A stretch of 45,348 nt of DNA, from NCBI RefSeq assembly GCF_001899645.1, contig NZ_MKVV01000053.1:91425-136772 (forward strand), read 5' to 3'. Below, piece by piece: positions 1-11,000 of the stretch. The stretch's first letter is position 1. Every line of letters starts with the position of its first letter. The notes beneath the pieces were generated by a model. The model did no database searches. It saw only the letters and a program-made list of their open reading frames with translations, and had not been told where the DNA came from. A program made the translations under genes and the position numbers. Source of the stretch: Pseudonocardia sp. 73-21. GTDB taxonomy: Bacteria; Actinomycetota; Actinomycetes; Mycobacteriales; Pseudonocardiaceae.

Positions 1-1516
1 GTGCGGTGACCGCGTCGAAGGCGATGTCGGTCCCCAGCAGTCGTGCCAGCTCGCGGCGCAGGTCGTCGGGGTCTGCGCTCAGGCGCAACCCGGAGCTGCG
101 GACCAGCACGTCCGAGCAGAGCCAGACGGTGAACGACGCCGACGGTGGCGACAGGTCCGGCGCGCGCGGCTCGGCCACCTCGACCTGGACCCCGCCGTAC
201 TCCCCGCGGCGGCGCGCCCCGAGCCGGGCCGGGCCGGCGAGCGCCTGCCACCAGGTGGCGCCGTGGCGCTCGCGCAGCGCGGCGGCCAGGTTGTCGGCAA
301 CGATCAGCCGGCTGTGGAAGCGCCGGCCGGCCGGGAGCACCTCCACCTCGAAGATCCCGGTCTCCGACGTCGGCCGCTGCCGGTCGCGGTCCACCGAGTT
401 GTGGCTGACCACCCCGGTGCCACCGTCCTGCAGCGGCAGCTCGCCCTCGGCCGGGTCGGGCGACGTCCACCGGTCGCGCACCTGCCGGGCGCCCACCGCG
501 GGCCCGTTCAACGTCACGTCGTCGACGCCGGGGAGCCGGTTGCGGAACGCCGTTGCCGGCACCGGGAGTCCCCGGTCACCCAGCACGTCGGGATGGGCGT
601 GCCGGACCGCCAATGACTCCCCGGCGACGGCGTCACGGACCAGGTCGCGACCCCAGCGCTCGCTCAGCCACGGCAGCAGCACGCTGCCGGGCAGGTAGTC
701 GTGGCCCCGCACGACATTGCCCGCCGTGGCGAGCGGAACCCGCACCGGATCGGCCGTGGTGATCGTCAGATCCACGACCTGCCAGCCCGGGCCCGCCGTC
801 ATCGGACGGGGTGCGGAGGCCGGGGTGGCCGAGTGCTCCGGCGGGGCCGGGGGCTGCCATCCGGTGGCGGCGAGCCATGCCGCCCAGTCGCGGGCCCGCT
901 GCCCGTCGGCCTCGATGCGCACCTGGCCGGGCCCGCGCCGCCGGTCTCCGCCGACGCGGTCGCACCACTGCAACCCCAGCACGAGCAGCGCGGTGGTCGC
1001 GGTCGCGGCGTCTCCGTCGGTGGGGTCGACGGTCAGCCTGGCCTCCAACGGCACGCCTCCCCGGGCGAGCTCGACGAACCGCAACATCTGGTCGGCCGCG
1101 CGGCCGGACTCGGGATCGATCCGCACCCCGGCCCGGACCGTCGTGGTCGAGGCGGCCAGGGCCGGATCGGCCAGCAGCGCGCGTCGTAGCCCGGTCGGTA
1201 TCCGCCCCGCCCCGACGGCGACCGTTGCGGGACGCGGGGCGGTATCAGGGTCGGGACCGCCGAACAGCGCCGCGTGCCAGCGCTGCCACAGCCCGTCCTC
1301 GGCCCCGTCGTCCAGGGCGCGGGCCACGGTGAGGCAGGCGTCGCGCACCACTCCGGTCAGCGAGCTGCCCGGGAGATAGGGCAGGCCGTCGACGTCTCGA
1401 CGGACCAGCGCGTCGACGTCACCCGGCACGCCGGTCCCGGTACCGACGTGCCAGTCGGTGATCGTGGTGATCCGCAGCCGGGTGTCGCCGCGCAGCGGCA
1501 CCGGGGCCGCGGTCAT
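1..1516 (-). CDS. RAMP-superfamily (Cas7-like) protein, partial at left edge
   Basis: The frame is open from ATG at 1516 to the window edge (505 codons, no stop), so the C-terminus is missing. Two RAMP-like halves are visible. The first has DWHVGTGTG near residue 15 and LPYLPGSSLTGVVRD near 40, a typical RAMP start followed by the helix-capping PGSS. The second begins near residue 245 with another strand and LPGSVLLPWL, then SHNSVDRDRQRPTSETG and a glycine-rich LGARRRGEYGGV loop, as in Csm3/Cmr-type RNA-binding subunits. Family knowledge: such proteins bind crRNA or target RNA in type III effectors, sometimes as fused repeats. The ATG overlaps the stop of the Cas10-like gene (ATGA, 1513-1516), implying coupled translation. 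No CRISPR array is present, so its guide, if any, is unknown. The family call is firm; the function is inferred. Confidence 0.85.
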   Translation of the reverse strand, partial: MTAAPVPLRGDTRLRITTITDWHVGTGTGVPGDVDALVRRDVDGLPYLPGSSLTGVVRDACLTVARALDDGAEDGLWQRWHAALFGGPDPDTAPRPATVAVGAGRIPTGLRRALLADPALAASTTTVRAGVRIDPESGRAADQMLRFVELARGGVPLEARLTVDPTDGDAATATTALLVLGLQWCDRVGGDRRRGPGQVRIEADGQRARDWAAWLAATGWQPPAPPEHSATPASAPRPMTAGPGWQVVDLTITTADPVRVPLATAGNVVRGHDYLPGSVLLPWLSERWGRDLVRDAVAGESLAVRHAHPDVLGDRGLPVPATAFRNRLPGVDDVTLNGPAVGARQVRDRWTSPDPAEGELPLQDGGTGVVSHNSVDRDRQRPTSETGIFEVEVLPAGRRFHSRLIVADNLAAALRERHGATWWQALAGPARLGARRRGEYGGVQVEVAEPRAPDLSPPSASFTVWLCSDVLVRSSGLRLSADPDDLRRELARLLGTDIAFDAVTA

Positions 1517-2994
1517 GCCGACACTGCCGGCACGAACTCGCCCAGCTCCAGCAGGTCGAGCAGCCCCGGCGCGAGCCCGTCCGCTCCGCGCAGCGCGTCG
1601 AGGCGGGCCCGGTCCGTACCGTGCGCGGGTACCCGGGTGTCGAGATCGGCGAGCCGCCGTCGGGCCAGGACGGGATCGTGGCGGACCTCCCCACGCAGGG
1701 CGTACAGCTGGGTGCGGGTCACCAGCAACCCCTCTCCGCTGCGCGGCACACCGGCGACGAGCCGCATGCGCTCCCGTGCCGGTTTCCAGTCCCGGTCCGG
1801 CGGCGCCGCCGTGGCGTCGGTGCCGAGGAGGTAGGGCCGTTCGGTCAACAGCCGGCCGTGCGCGCCGTAGCCGGCGCGAATCGCCTCCAGCCCGGTGACC
1901 CTGGAGTCGATGAGCACGTGCACGTCGAGGCCATGGGTGCCCGGATGCGCACGCGCGAGCACCTTGGCCGAGGCGGCCAGCTCCTCGCCCAGCCGGTACC
2001 CGACCGAGAAGGGGAAGTGCGGCTTGACCAGCGCGACCCCCGCGGACGCGGTGAGCCCCACGGCGTCGGTGACGCGCCGGATCAGCGGTTGCGCGGCGCT
2101 GCGGTGGGCGAAGGCGTCGAGATAGTGCTCGACGAACGGCAACGCGACCGCCCCGTCGACGAGCACGGTCAGATCATCCCCACCGACGATCAGCGGCACC
2201 AGCGGCAGGGCGCGGCCCGCGCCGACCAGCTCCGCGAGATGACCGGCCGCGTCCCGCAGCGCCGCGTCGGCGGCTTGCTGCACCTGCGCGCTGACCGCAC
2301 CTGTGTCACCGTCGAGGGCGCTGACCGCGGCGCGGAAGAACTCGCCCAGCCGGTTGCCGTCGGCGTGCACGATCCCCACCCAGTCCACGCTGTCGGCAAA
2401 GCGGTGCAACGCCACCGGGCGGTGTCCGGGCAGCCGCGCGGCGAGGGCTGCGCGCGCAGCCGGGCGCGCGTCACGCTTGGCGATCGCCGCGGCCGACAGC
2501 GGCCGAGGCCGCAGGTCCTCGTCCGGATCCCCCCTCAGCTCGGCATCGCGGTCGGCGTGCCAGGACCGGGCCGGCAGGTCGGTGGAGTGGCATGCGGCCA
2601 CGATGGGCAGTCGCTGGTGTCTTGCCGTCTCCGACGCTCGCGCGGCGACGTGGCGGCCGAACTCGGCGAACACCGACCCGACCTCGTCGGCCGTCGGCCG
2701 TTCCCCGGCGATGGGCACGCCGACCGCCTGCACCGACAGTCCCGGCGCCTCCCGCAGGGCGCGCATCGTGACCGCCCGTGCCAACCGGCGGGCGGCCGCC
2801 GCGTCCGGGGCCAGTGCCAGCGTGCTGCCCGACGACGCCTGCAGCACGGTGCCGCCGGTCGACGCCAGCGCCTCCTCCACCCAGGACGTGGTGGCCGAGG
2901 CGATCAGGTGCGACGCCCCGACCGCCTCCCGCAGCCGATTGCTGGCGAAGATGTAGCGCTGGTTCCCGCTCGTGGCGATCAGGACGAGGTGCAC
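1513..2994 (-). CDS. Cas10/Cmr2-like palm-domain protein with GGDD motif
   Basis: About 493 residues from GTG 2994, which has an AGAGG ribosome site five bases upstream. An ATG at 3045 would add 17 residues unlike the family. The protein opens directly with a palm domain (YIFASNRLREAVGASHLI), so the N-terminal HD nuclease of many Cas10 proteins is absent. An acidic motif HADGNRLGEFF lies near residue 220, and the polymerase/cyclase signature VGGDDLTVL is intact near residue 270. In type III CRISPR systems GGDD palm domains make cyclic oligoadenylates from ATP when the complex binds target RNA. The same activity is plausible here but unproven. The gene is first in a two-gene operon with the RAMP gene and divergent from the methylase-led operon. 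No CARF or other cyclic-nucleotide effector is visible in the window; one may lie beyond the left edge. Confidence 0.85.
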   Translation of the reverse strand: MHLVLIATSGNQRYIFASNRLREAVGASHLIASATTSWVEEALASTGGTVLQASSGSTLALAPDAAAARRLARAVTMRALREAPGLSVQAVGVPIAGERPTADEVGSVFAEFGRHVAARASETARHQRLPIVAACHSTDLPARSWHADRDAELRGDPDEDLRPRPLSAAAIAKRDARPAARAALAARLPGHRPVALHRFADSVDWVGIVHADGNRLGEFFRAAVSALDGDTGAVSAQVQQAADAALRDAAGHLAELVGAGRALPLVPLIVGGDDLTVLVDGAVALPFVEHYLDAFAHRSAAQPLIRRVTDAVGLTASAGVALVKPHFPFSVGYRLGEELAASAKVLARAHPGTHGLDVHVLIDSRVTGLEAIRAGYGAHGRLLTERPYLLGTDATAAPPDRDWKPARERMRLVAGVPRSGEGLLVTRTQLYALRGEVRHDPVLARRRLADLDTRVPAHGTDRARLDALRGADGLAPGLLDLLELGEFVPAVSA

Positions 2995-3121
2995 GGGTTC
3001 CTCTCGGCTGCGGATATGTGATCTGCTGGCACGTCGGTGCTCCACCTCACAGCGTTAGCTGTCCGACACACACCATTGACGGACGGACCGGCCGGTCGCC
3101 ATGAGACCACGCGGGGGACTG

Positions 3122-3182
3122 TGTTGACACAGTCAACCAGACTCTGTTGATATGCTCCAGTCAACAGAGTGTTCATCTGTTG
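3122..3182. promoter_or_regulatory. Divergent control region with clustered GTTGA/TCAAC half-sites
   Basis: Between the Cas10-like and methylase genes lie five related half-sites in 61 bases. GTTGAC-ACA-GTCAAC (3123-3137) is a perfect palindrome. ACTCTGTTGA (3141-3150) and TCAACAGAGT (3161-3170) form a perfect 10-base inverted repeat with a 10-base spacer. A further TCTGTTG lies at 3176-3182. A -35-like TTGACA (3124-3129) with a weak -10-like TTGATA (3147-3152) at 17-base spacing faces the methylase operon and is embedded in the repeats. A repressor binding here would block that promoter. The methylase's own N-terminal helix-turn-helix is a natural candidate, which is inference. Confidence 0.6.
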
Positions 3183-3209
3183 CGACGACTCCCAAGACCG
3201 GAGTAGGGC

Positions 3210-5063
3210 ATGGACCGGCAGGCTGTGGTGACGGCCGCGGGCGTGGCGCGTATGGCCGGCGTCGGCCGGGCGGCGGTGAGCAATTGGCGTCGCCGGTACG
3301 GCGACTTCCCGCGGCCGGTCGACGGACGCGACTCGAGCCCGAGCTTCCGGCTGGCCGAAATCGAGGCGTGGTTGCGGGAGCAAGGAAAGCTCGGCCCGCA
3401 GTCACTGATCGAGCTCGCGTGGCAGGCCGTGGCGACCGCGGGCGACGGCGCGCCCTCCGAGGTGGTTGCCAGGATCGGGGAGCACCTTCGGGGAGTCGAC
3501 GTGGATCTTCCCTCGGGGATTCGCAGTGCCGTCGCCGACGTCGCGGCCGAGATCGGCGCGATGGAGGCATTCGAGCAGCTGTGCGCCCGGTACGTCGAGG
3601 CGTCGTCGCGCCAGCTCGCGGTCACCCCGCACGACCTCGCGTCGCTGATGATCGAGCTGGCGAGGGTCGACACAGGTTCGGTCCTCGACCCGGCGTGCGG
3701 AACCGGATCACTGTTGTGCGCCTCCCCGTCCGGAGTCACGGTGCTCGGACAGGAGCTGGACCCGGGGCTCGCCCGACTCGTGCGGGCCCGGCTGGCCTTC
3801 ACCCACGACGTGGCACAGGTCGTCACCGGCGACGCCCTGCGGGCCGATGGGTTCGCTAACGTCGTGGCCGATGCAGTGGTGTGCAACCCCCCTTTTAATG
3901 AGCGCGCGTGGGGCCACGACGAGTTGCAGTTCGATGGGCGTTGGGTCTACGGACTTCCGCCAAGGGGCGAGTCGGAGCTGGCGTGGGTCCAGCACTGCCT
4001 GGCCCATCTGCGACCGGGGGGTCGAGCCGTCATCGTGTTGCCGCCCGGGGTCGCCTCACGGCGTTCCGGCAGGCATGTCCGGGCCGCTCTGCTGAGGCGA
4101 GGCATCCTGCGCGCGGTCATCACCTTGCCCCCCGGTGCCGTGGCCCCGGCCCACCTGCCCATGCAGCTGTGGGTGCTGGCGGTGGACGACGGCGAGGCGA
4201 CGGACCGGGCCTGGTTCGTCGACACCACCGCCGGTTTGCCGGTCCGGCTCGATGATCTGGGTTGGGCCGAGGTCCGCCGGCGGGCCACGGCGGAGGAGTC
4301 AGACCCGGCTATCCGCCGGCTCGTGCCGACGATCGACCTGCTCGGTGACGATGTCGACTTCACCCCCGCTCGCCACCTGCGGCGCGAAACCGACATGGAC
4401 GACCCGGGCGACGAGCGGGATCGGTTTGTCGCTCTGCTGGCGCGGCTCCCCGATCTGATGCCGCTGCTACGGCCGGTCGACGAGTCGACCGAGCGCGCGC
4501 GCACGACCGTGGGTGAGCTCGTGCGACAGGGGACACTCACCGTCCTTCAGCAGGTCGGGCCGATGGACGTCGGCACCGGACCGGGGACACCGGTGCTGAC
4601 CGCGCCCGACGTCGTCGCCGGCCGCAGCCCCAGCGGTTCGGTCGCCGCCGACGCGGCCGGGGTGCAGCTCCGGCGAGGTGATGTCGTCGTGCCCACGATC
4701 GGCTCGCGACCGGTCGCCGTCGTGGTCGAGGACGACACGGATGCACTGCTGGGGCCGGGTCTGCAGTTGCTGCGGGCCGACCCCGATGGCCTCGATCCGC
4801 AGTTCCTCGCCGGTGTCCTGCGCAGCGGTGAAACGCTGCGGGTGGCGGCGACGAAGAGCGGCTCGTACCGCATCGACGTGCGGCGTGTGGAGCTCCCCCG
4901 AGTGCCGCTCGGCGAGCAACGCCGGTTGGGCCAGACGATGCACGGCCTTGCCCGGTTCGGCGCTGCGTTGGACGATGCGGCGGGGTGGGGACAGCGGCTG
5001 GTGCAGGGTTTGACCGACGCCGTCTTGCGGGGACAGCTCGAACCAGGGGGAGAAGACCAGTGA
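3210..5063 (+). CDS. HTH-containing N6-adenine DNA methyltransferase with C-terminal specificity-like domain
   Basis: 617 residues from ATG 3210, with GGAG about seven bases upstream. Residues 1-60 form a MerR/AlpA-like helix-turn-helix (GVARMAGVGRAAVSNWRRRYG). The HsdM-type catalytic domain follows: motif I is VLDPACGTGSLL with D160, and motif IV is CNPPF with N226, typical of amino-methylases acting on adenine. The C-terminal part, from about residue 430, resembles one half of a type I specificity subunit, ending in a VELPRVPLGEQRRLG-like segment. Recognition and methylation are therefore probably fused in one chain. It heads the plus-strand operon and its stop overlaps the next start (GTGA 5060-5063). 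The likely role is marking host DNA as self; the HTH suggests it may also control the operon through the repeats just upstream. The methylase call is firm; autoregulation is inference. Confidence 0.9.
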   Translation: MDRQAVVTAAGVARMAGVGRAAVSNWRRRYGDFPRPVDGRDSSPSFRLAEIEAWLREQGKLGPQSLIELAWQAVATAGDGAPSEVVARIGEHLRGVDVDLPSGIRSAVADVAAEIGAMEAFEQLCARYVEASSRQLAVTPHDLASLMIELARVDTGSVLDPACGTGSLLCASPSGVTVLGQELDPGLARLVRARLAFTHDVAQVVTGDALRADGFANVVADAVVCNPPFNERAWGHDELQFDGRWVYGLPPRGESELAWVQHCLAHLRPGGRAVIVLPPGVASRRSGRHVRAALLRRGILRAVITLPPGAVAPAHLPMQLWVLAVDDGEATDRAWFVDTTAGLPVRLDDLGWAEVRRRATAEESDPAIRRLVPTIDLLGDDVDFTPARHLRRETDMDDPGDERDRFVALLARLPDLMPLLRPVDESTERARTTVGELVRQGTLTVLQQVGPMDVGTGPGTPVLTAPDVVAGRSPSGSVAADAAGVQLRRGDVVVPTIGSRPVAVVVEDDTDALLGPGLQLLRADPDGLDPQFLAGVLRSGETLRVAATKSGSYRIDVRRVELPRVPLGEQRRLGQTMHGLARFGAALDDAAGWGQRLVQGLTDAVLRGQLEPGGEDQ

Positions 5064-8000
5064 CCGCGGGCGTCAGCATCATCGCAGGCCGCTTCCAGCT
5101 CGCGGGCCCGCTCGGCAAGGGCAACATGGGGGAGGTCTACCGCGCGCACGATCTGCACGCCGGAGCCCACGCTGCGGACCGGATCATCGCGGTCAAACTG
5201 CTCTTGAACAGCCGATACGGGCCACTTGGTGACGCGACAGGCGCGACCAAGGCGGCGGAGCGGTTCGCCCGCGAGGTCGCGATCATGCGCCGGCTCCACC
5301 ACCCGAACCTGCCGCGCACGATCGACGGCGGCGTCGACCCCACCGGCCGGCCGTACCTGGCGATGGAGTTCCTCGACGGGCGCGAGCTCGCGGACCTCAT
5401 CGAGAGCCACCCCCAGCTCCCGGCGTCATGGGTCGCGGCGCTGGGAGCGCAGATCGCGTCCGGCCTGGCCGCCGCGCACGCGGAGAAGGTCATCCATCGC
5501 GATCTCAAGCCCGCCAACGTGATGGTGGTGTCCGGCGGTCTGGTGAAGGTGCTCGACTTCGGGCTCGGCCAGATCGTCGACGACACCGACGGCGCCCGGC
5601 TGACCAGCAGCGGGGTGACGGTCGGCACGGCGCGCTACATGGCGCCCGAACAGTTCCGCGGGTCGACGGTCACCCCCGCCGCCGACCTGTACGCGCTCGG
5701 GTGCGTGTTGTTCGAGCTGCTCACCGGAGTACCGCCGTTCCACAGCGGATCGGCGTTCGAGCTCGGCGACAAGCACTGCAACGCCGACATCCCGCCGCTG
5801 AAGGCCCTGCGCCAGGACGTGCCGCGTGATCTCGAGCTGCTGGTGGAGCGGCTGCTGCGGAAGCGGGCCGACGAGCGGCCGGAGAGCGCGGTCGAGGTGC
5901 GCGATGCACTTGCCCGGCTCGCGATCGGCGACGACGAGGTGCCCGGCTGGGCCGGCGCCAACCCGGTGGCGTGGTTGGCGCGAACGACGGCACCTGTCGT
6001 GGTGCCGGGCCCCCGTGAGCCGCGACCGGTCGGGTTCGGCCTGGACATGTTCGAGGTCCATCGCACGCTGATCGCCGACTACCGGTCGTTCACCGAAGCC
6101 GGCACGGTGATCCGGGACCCGGCCATCGCCGCGTTCGTCGAGAACGACCTGGACCGCAAGTCGCAGTGGCCCGATCCCTGGCTGTCGCTCAACCCGTTCT
6201 TCGCCTCGGCGGGCACCGTCCTGGAGCTGGCGAACCAGGGCGTCATCCACGCCGAGTGCGCGCGCATCTTCCAGGAGCGCAAGGCCGCCGACGCGACGGT
6301 GTGCACGGGACGCCCGTTGACGTTGCACCAGCACCAGCGCGACGCCGTCGACGCGGCCCGGACCGGCGAGTCGTACGTGCTCACCACCGGCACGGGTTCG
6401 GGGAAGTCGCTGGCCTACATCGTGCCGATCGTGGATCGCGTGCTGCGGGAGCGGGAGGCGGAGGGTGCGCAGGGCGCCAGGCGCGTCCGGGCGATCATCG
6501 TCTACCCGATGAACGCGCTGGCCAACAGCCAGCTCGGCGAGCTCGACAAGTACCTGCGCCACGGCTACGGCGCGGGCCGTGAGCCGGTGACCTACGCCCG
6601 CTACACCGGCCAGGAGAACGATGAGCGGCGCAAGGAGATCCGCGACAACCCGCCGGACATCCTGCTCACCAACTACGTGATGCTGGAGCTGATGCTCACC
6701 CGTCCCGACGACCGACGGTCGCTGGTGCGGATGGCGAAGGGCCTGGAGTTCCTGGTCCTCGACGAGCTGCACACCTACCGCGGCCGTCAGGGCGCCGACG
6801 TCGCACTGCTGGTCCGGCGGGTGCGCGAGGCGTGCGGGGCGCCGGACCTGCAGTGCATCGGCACCTCGGCCACGATGTCCAACGAGGGGGGCCTCGCCGA
6901 GCGGCGCCAGGTCGTGGCCGACGTCGCCAGCACCTTGTTCGGCACCACGGTGCGCCCGGAGAACGTGATCGGCGAAACGCTCGAACGAGCCACCGGGGAG
7001 GCGCCCGTCAGCGTGCCGCCCGCGCGCCTGGAGAACACCGAGGCGCCGCGCGCCTACACCGAGCTGAGTGCCGACCCGCTCGCCCGCTGGATCGAGTCGC
7101 GGTTCGGGCTCGGAGATGAGGACGGCCGGCTGGTCCGGGCCGCTCCCGCCAAGATCGAGACGGCCGCCGCCGAGCTCGCCGGGGACAGCGGGGTCGACGC
7201 GGACCGCTGCGCCGAGGCGATCCGCCGCACTCTGCGCGCCGGGTCGGAGGCCAAGCATCCGGTCACGAACCGCCCGCTGTTCGCGTTCCGGCTGCACCAG
7301 TTCCTGTCCAAGGGCGACACGGTGTTCGTGACGCTGGAGGAGCCAGGCAGTCGCCACCTCACCCGTGACTACCAGCTCGTCCAGCCCGGTTCCGGTGGCA
7401 AGATCCTGCTGCCGTTGGCGTTCTGCCGCGACTGTGGCCAGGAGTACCTCACGGTGTGGCGTAAGGAGGCCGACAACGGCGTCGTGACGTACACATCCCG
7501 GCGCGACACCAGCGCGAGCGGTGGGCGGGTGGAGGACGGGTACCTGCACGTCGACCCCGCCAATCCGTGGCCGATGACGGTCGAGGACGCGATCGCGGGC
7601 CGGCGGTTGCCCGACTCGTGGCTGGAGTCCGACGACGCGGGCTACGAGTCCGTGCGTGACTCCTACCGCAAGCGGCTGCCGCGGCCGGTCACCGTCGACC
7701 CGTACGGCGAGGAAGGAGGCGGCGAGCTGCGGGCGACGTTCATCCCCGCGCCGTTCCTGTTCTGCCTGCACTGCGGCGTGAGCTACGAGCAGCTGCGCGG
7801 CAAGGACTTCGCCAAGCTGGCCACGCTCGACCAGGAGGGCCGCTCGTCGGCGACGTCGGTGGTGTCGACCTCCATCATCCGATCGCTGCGCCAGATCCCG
7901 CCCGAGGCGCTCGATCCGAAGGCCCGCAAGCTGCTCACCTTCGTCGACAACCGCCAGGACGCCTCGCTGCAGGCCGGCCACTTCAACGACTTCGTTCAGG

Positions 8001-11000
8001 TCACCCAGCTGCGCGGGGCTTTGTACCGGGCGTTGGTGGAGGCCGGCGACGACGGCATCGACCACGAGAACATCGCCAACCGGGTGTCCGGCGCGATGGG
8101 TCTTGCGGTCGCCGACTACGCCGGAGCCACCGACCTGCCGCCGTCGCTCGCCGCGAGCGCGGCCCGGACGTTGCGTGACGTCATCGCCTTCCGGCTCTAC
8201 CGCGACCTGGAGCGCGGCTGGCGGGTCACGATGCCCAACCTCGAACAGACCGGCCTGCTGGAGATCCACTACGCGGATCTCGACTGGCTCGCCGGACAGG
8301 ACGACCGCTGGTCGCGGACCGTTCCCGAGCTGCGCGACGCGACGCCGGGCCAACGCGCGGAGATCATGCGGGCGTTGCTCGACGAGATGCGCCGGTCGCT
8401 GGCCATCGACGTCGCCTACTTCCGCGACGACTTCGACGTCCTGCAGCGGGCCAGCGAGGAACGGCTCATCGATCCGTGGGTGCTCTCGGCGACGGACAAG
8501 CCACGGGTCGGTACCGCCTTCCCGAGCGGATCCAAGCCGGGCGCGGACCGGGCCGACGTGTACTTCTCCGGCCGGGGCAAGGTGGGGAAGTTCCTGCGCC
8601 GCATCTATTTCCGGCACCTGTCCGCCGACGACTCCCAGCAGGTGATCGAGAACCTGCTCGAGGTCCTGAAGGACGCACATCTCGTCGAGCCGATCATGGT
8701 CACACCGCAGCAGGCGGGCTGGCGCAGGCGTTCCTCCGGTACGGCCCGAACCGGGTACCGGGTCAAGGCCTCGGCGCTGGTCTGGAAGGTCGGCACAGGT
8801 GAGCAGGGCGCCTACGACCCGCTGACCCGCACCTACGCCAGCGGCGACGGCCCTCGGGTCAACCGCTTCTTCCAGCATCTCTACCGAGAGACCGCGGGAG
8901 CGCTCGCGGGGTTGGTCGGGCGCGAGCACACCGCTCAGGTCGATCCCGCAGAGCGCCAGCGTCGCGAGGACGCGTTCCGGGCGGGCACGCTCAAGCTGCT
9001 GTACTGCTCACCGACGATGGAGCTGGGCGTCGACATCTCCGAGCTGAACGCGGTGATGATGCGCAACGTCCCGCCCACCCCGGCCAACTACGCGCAGCGC
9101 AGCGGCCGAGCGGGCCGGTCCGGGCAGCCCGCGCTGGTCACGACGTACTGCGCCACCGGCAACAGCCACGACCAGTACTACTTCCGCCGCTCCGACCGCA
9201 TGGTCGCCGGTGTGGTGGCGCCACCACGGCTGGACCTGGCGAACGAGGATCTGGTGCGCTCGCACGTGCAGGCGATCTGGTTGGCCGAGTGCGGGCTGAA
9301 GCTGGGTAGTGCTGTCCCCGCCATCCTCGACACCAGCTACGACGAGGAGGCCCGGCCACCGACGCCGCTGTTGCGCCTGCACGACGACGTCCGCGCGAAG
9401 ATCGACGACGCGACGGCCCGAACCCGTGCGGTGACGGCCACCCGTGAGGTGCTCGGTGCCTTGTGCGGCGACTTCGCCCGGGACACGACGTGGTGGCACG
9501 ACCAGTGGATCTCCGACGTGGTCATGGCCGCGCCGGAGCGGTTCGACCGGGCCTTCGACCGGTGGCGGGACCTGTTCCGAGCTGCGTTGGTGGACCAGGA
9601 CGAGCAGAACCGCCGCGTGCTCGACCATTCCCTCGCCGAGCGGGACCGGCAGATCGCCGGTCGTCGGCGGCGGGAGGCCGAGACCCAGCTGAAGCTGCTG
9701 ATCAACGAGAGCCTCGACAGCCGGTCGGTGCTGTCGGACTTCAACCCCTACCGTTACCTGGCCAGCGAAGGGTTCCTGCCCGGCTACTCGTTCCCCAGGC
9801 TGCCGTTGGCCGCCTACATCCCGACGTCCGCGCGCCGCTTCGGTGACGGCGACTACCTGCAGCGGCCACGTTTCCTGGCCATTCGCGAGTTCGGTCCGGG
9901 CGCCCTGATCTACCACGAGGGAGCCCGCTACCAGGTCAGCCGCATCCAGCTGCCCCCTGGTGGTGCCGGCGACCTGGTGACCACGACCGCCAAGCGGTGC
10001 GAGTCGTGCGGCTACCTCGGCGCCGACGACGAGGACGTCTGCGGCATGTGCACCGAGCGGCTGCCGGCGGTCACGGTCGGTCTCCTGCCGTTGCACACGG
10101 TCTACACCACCAAGCGGGAGCGGATCTCCTCCGACGAGGAGGAGCGCCGCCGCGCAGGCTTCCGCCTGGTGACGTCCTACCGGTTCCACGACCACGGGGC
10201 CCGTCCCGGCCGGCGGGACGCACTCGTCGATGACGAGGCGGGCCGGATCGCCACGCTCACCTACGGCGACTCGGCCACGGTGCGGGTCACCAACATCGGC
10301 CGGGCCCGGACCAAGGACGACGAGCCACCGGGCTTCTGGCTGGATCTCGCCGACGGCCGCTGGATGAACGAGAGGGACGCCGCGGAGGCGTCCGGTGACT
10401 CCGGCGAGCTGCCCCTGCTGGATGCCGAGGGCGACGACCGGCGCCGCAAGAAGCGGGTGATCCCCTTCGTCGAGGACCGCCGCAACATCCTCGTCGTGCG
10501 GATGGAGCACCCGCTTGAGGAGAAGGTGGCGCTGTCGCTGATGTTCGCCCTCGAACGCGGCATCGAGGCCACCTACGAGCTGGAGGACAGCGAGCTCAAC
10601 AGCGAGCTGCTCCCACCCCCCGGTGACGTCCGGGACCGGATGCTGTTCACCGAGGCCGCCGAGGGCGGGGCCGGGGTGCTGCGGCAGCTGCAGTCCGCGC
10701 GGCTCGACCTGAGCACGGTCGCCGCGGCGGCTCTGGACATCTGCCACTTCGAGCCCGACGGCACCGACCGAGGCGGCGCGGATCCGGACCGGCCGTGCGC
10801 GCGCGGCTGCTACGACTGCCTACTGACCTACGGCAACCAGGTCCATCACGCCGCGATCGACCGGCACACCGTCCGGGATCTCCTCGTGCGCCTGTCGCGG
10901 TCCGAGACCCGGTCGACGGGGCGGGGGGAGACCAGGTCGGAGCAGTTCGCGCGGCTGGCCGACGAGTCCGACACCGGTCTCGAGGCCAGGTTCCTGAAGT

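Noticed and set aside
1621..3021. Plus-strand open frame of 466 codons opposite the Cas10-like gene
   Set aside because: Antisense of the GGDD palm gene, with no domain or ribosome site.
3120..3185. Repeated GTTGA/TCAAC units as a degenerate CRISPR array
   Set aside because: Units are 5-10 bases, irregularly spaced and in both orientations; there are no uniform spacers. Fits protein-binding operators better.
5426..8929. Minus-strand open frame of 1,167 codons opposite the kinase-helicase gene
   Set aside because: Antisense of strongly conserved kinase and helicase motifs; long antisense frames are expected in such GC-rich coding DNA and the product has no recognisable domain.
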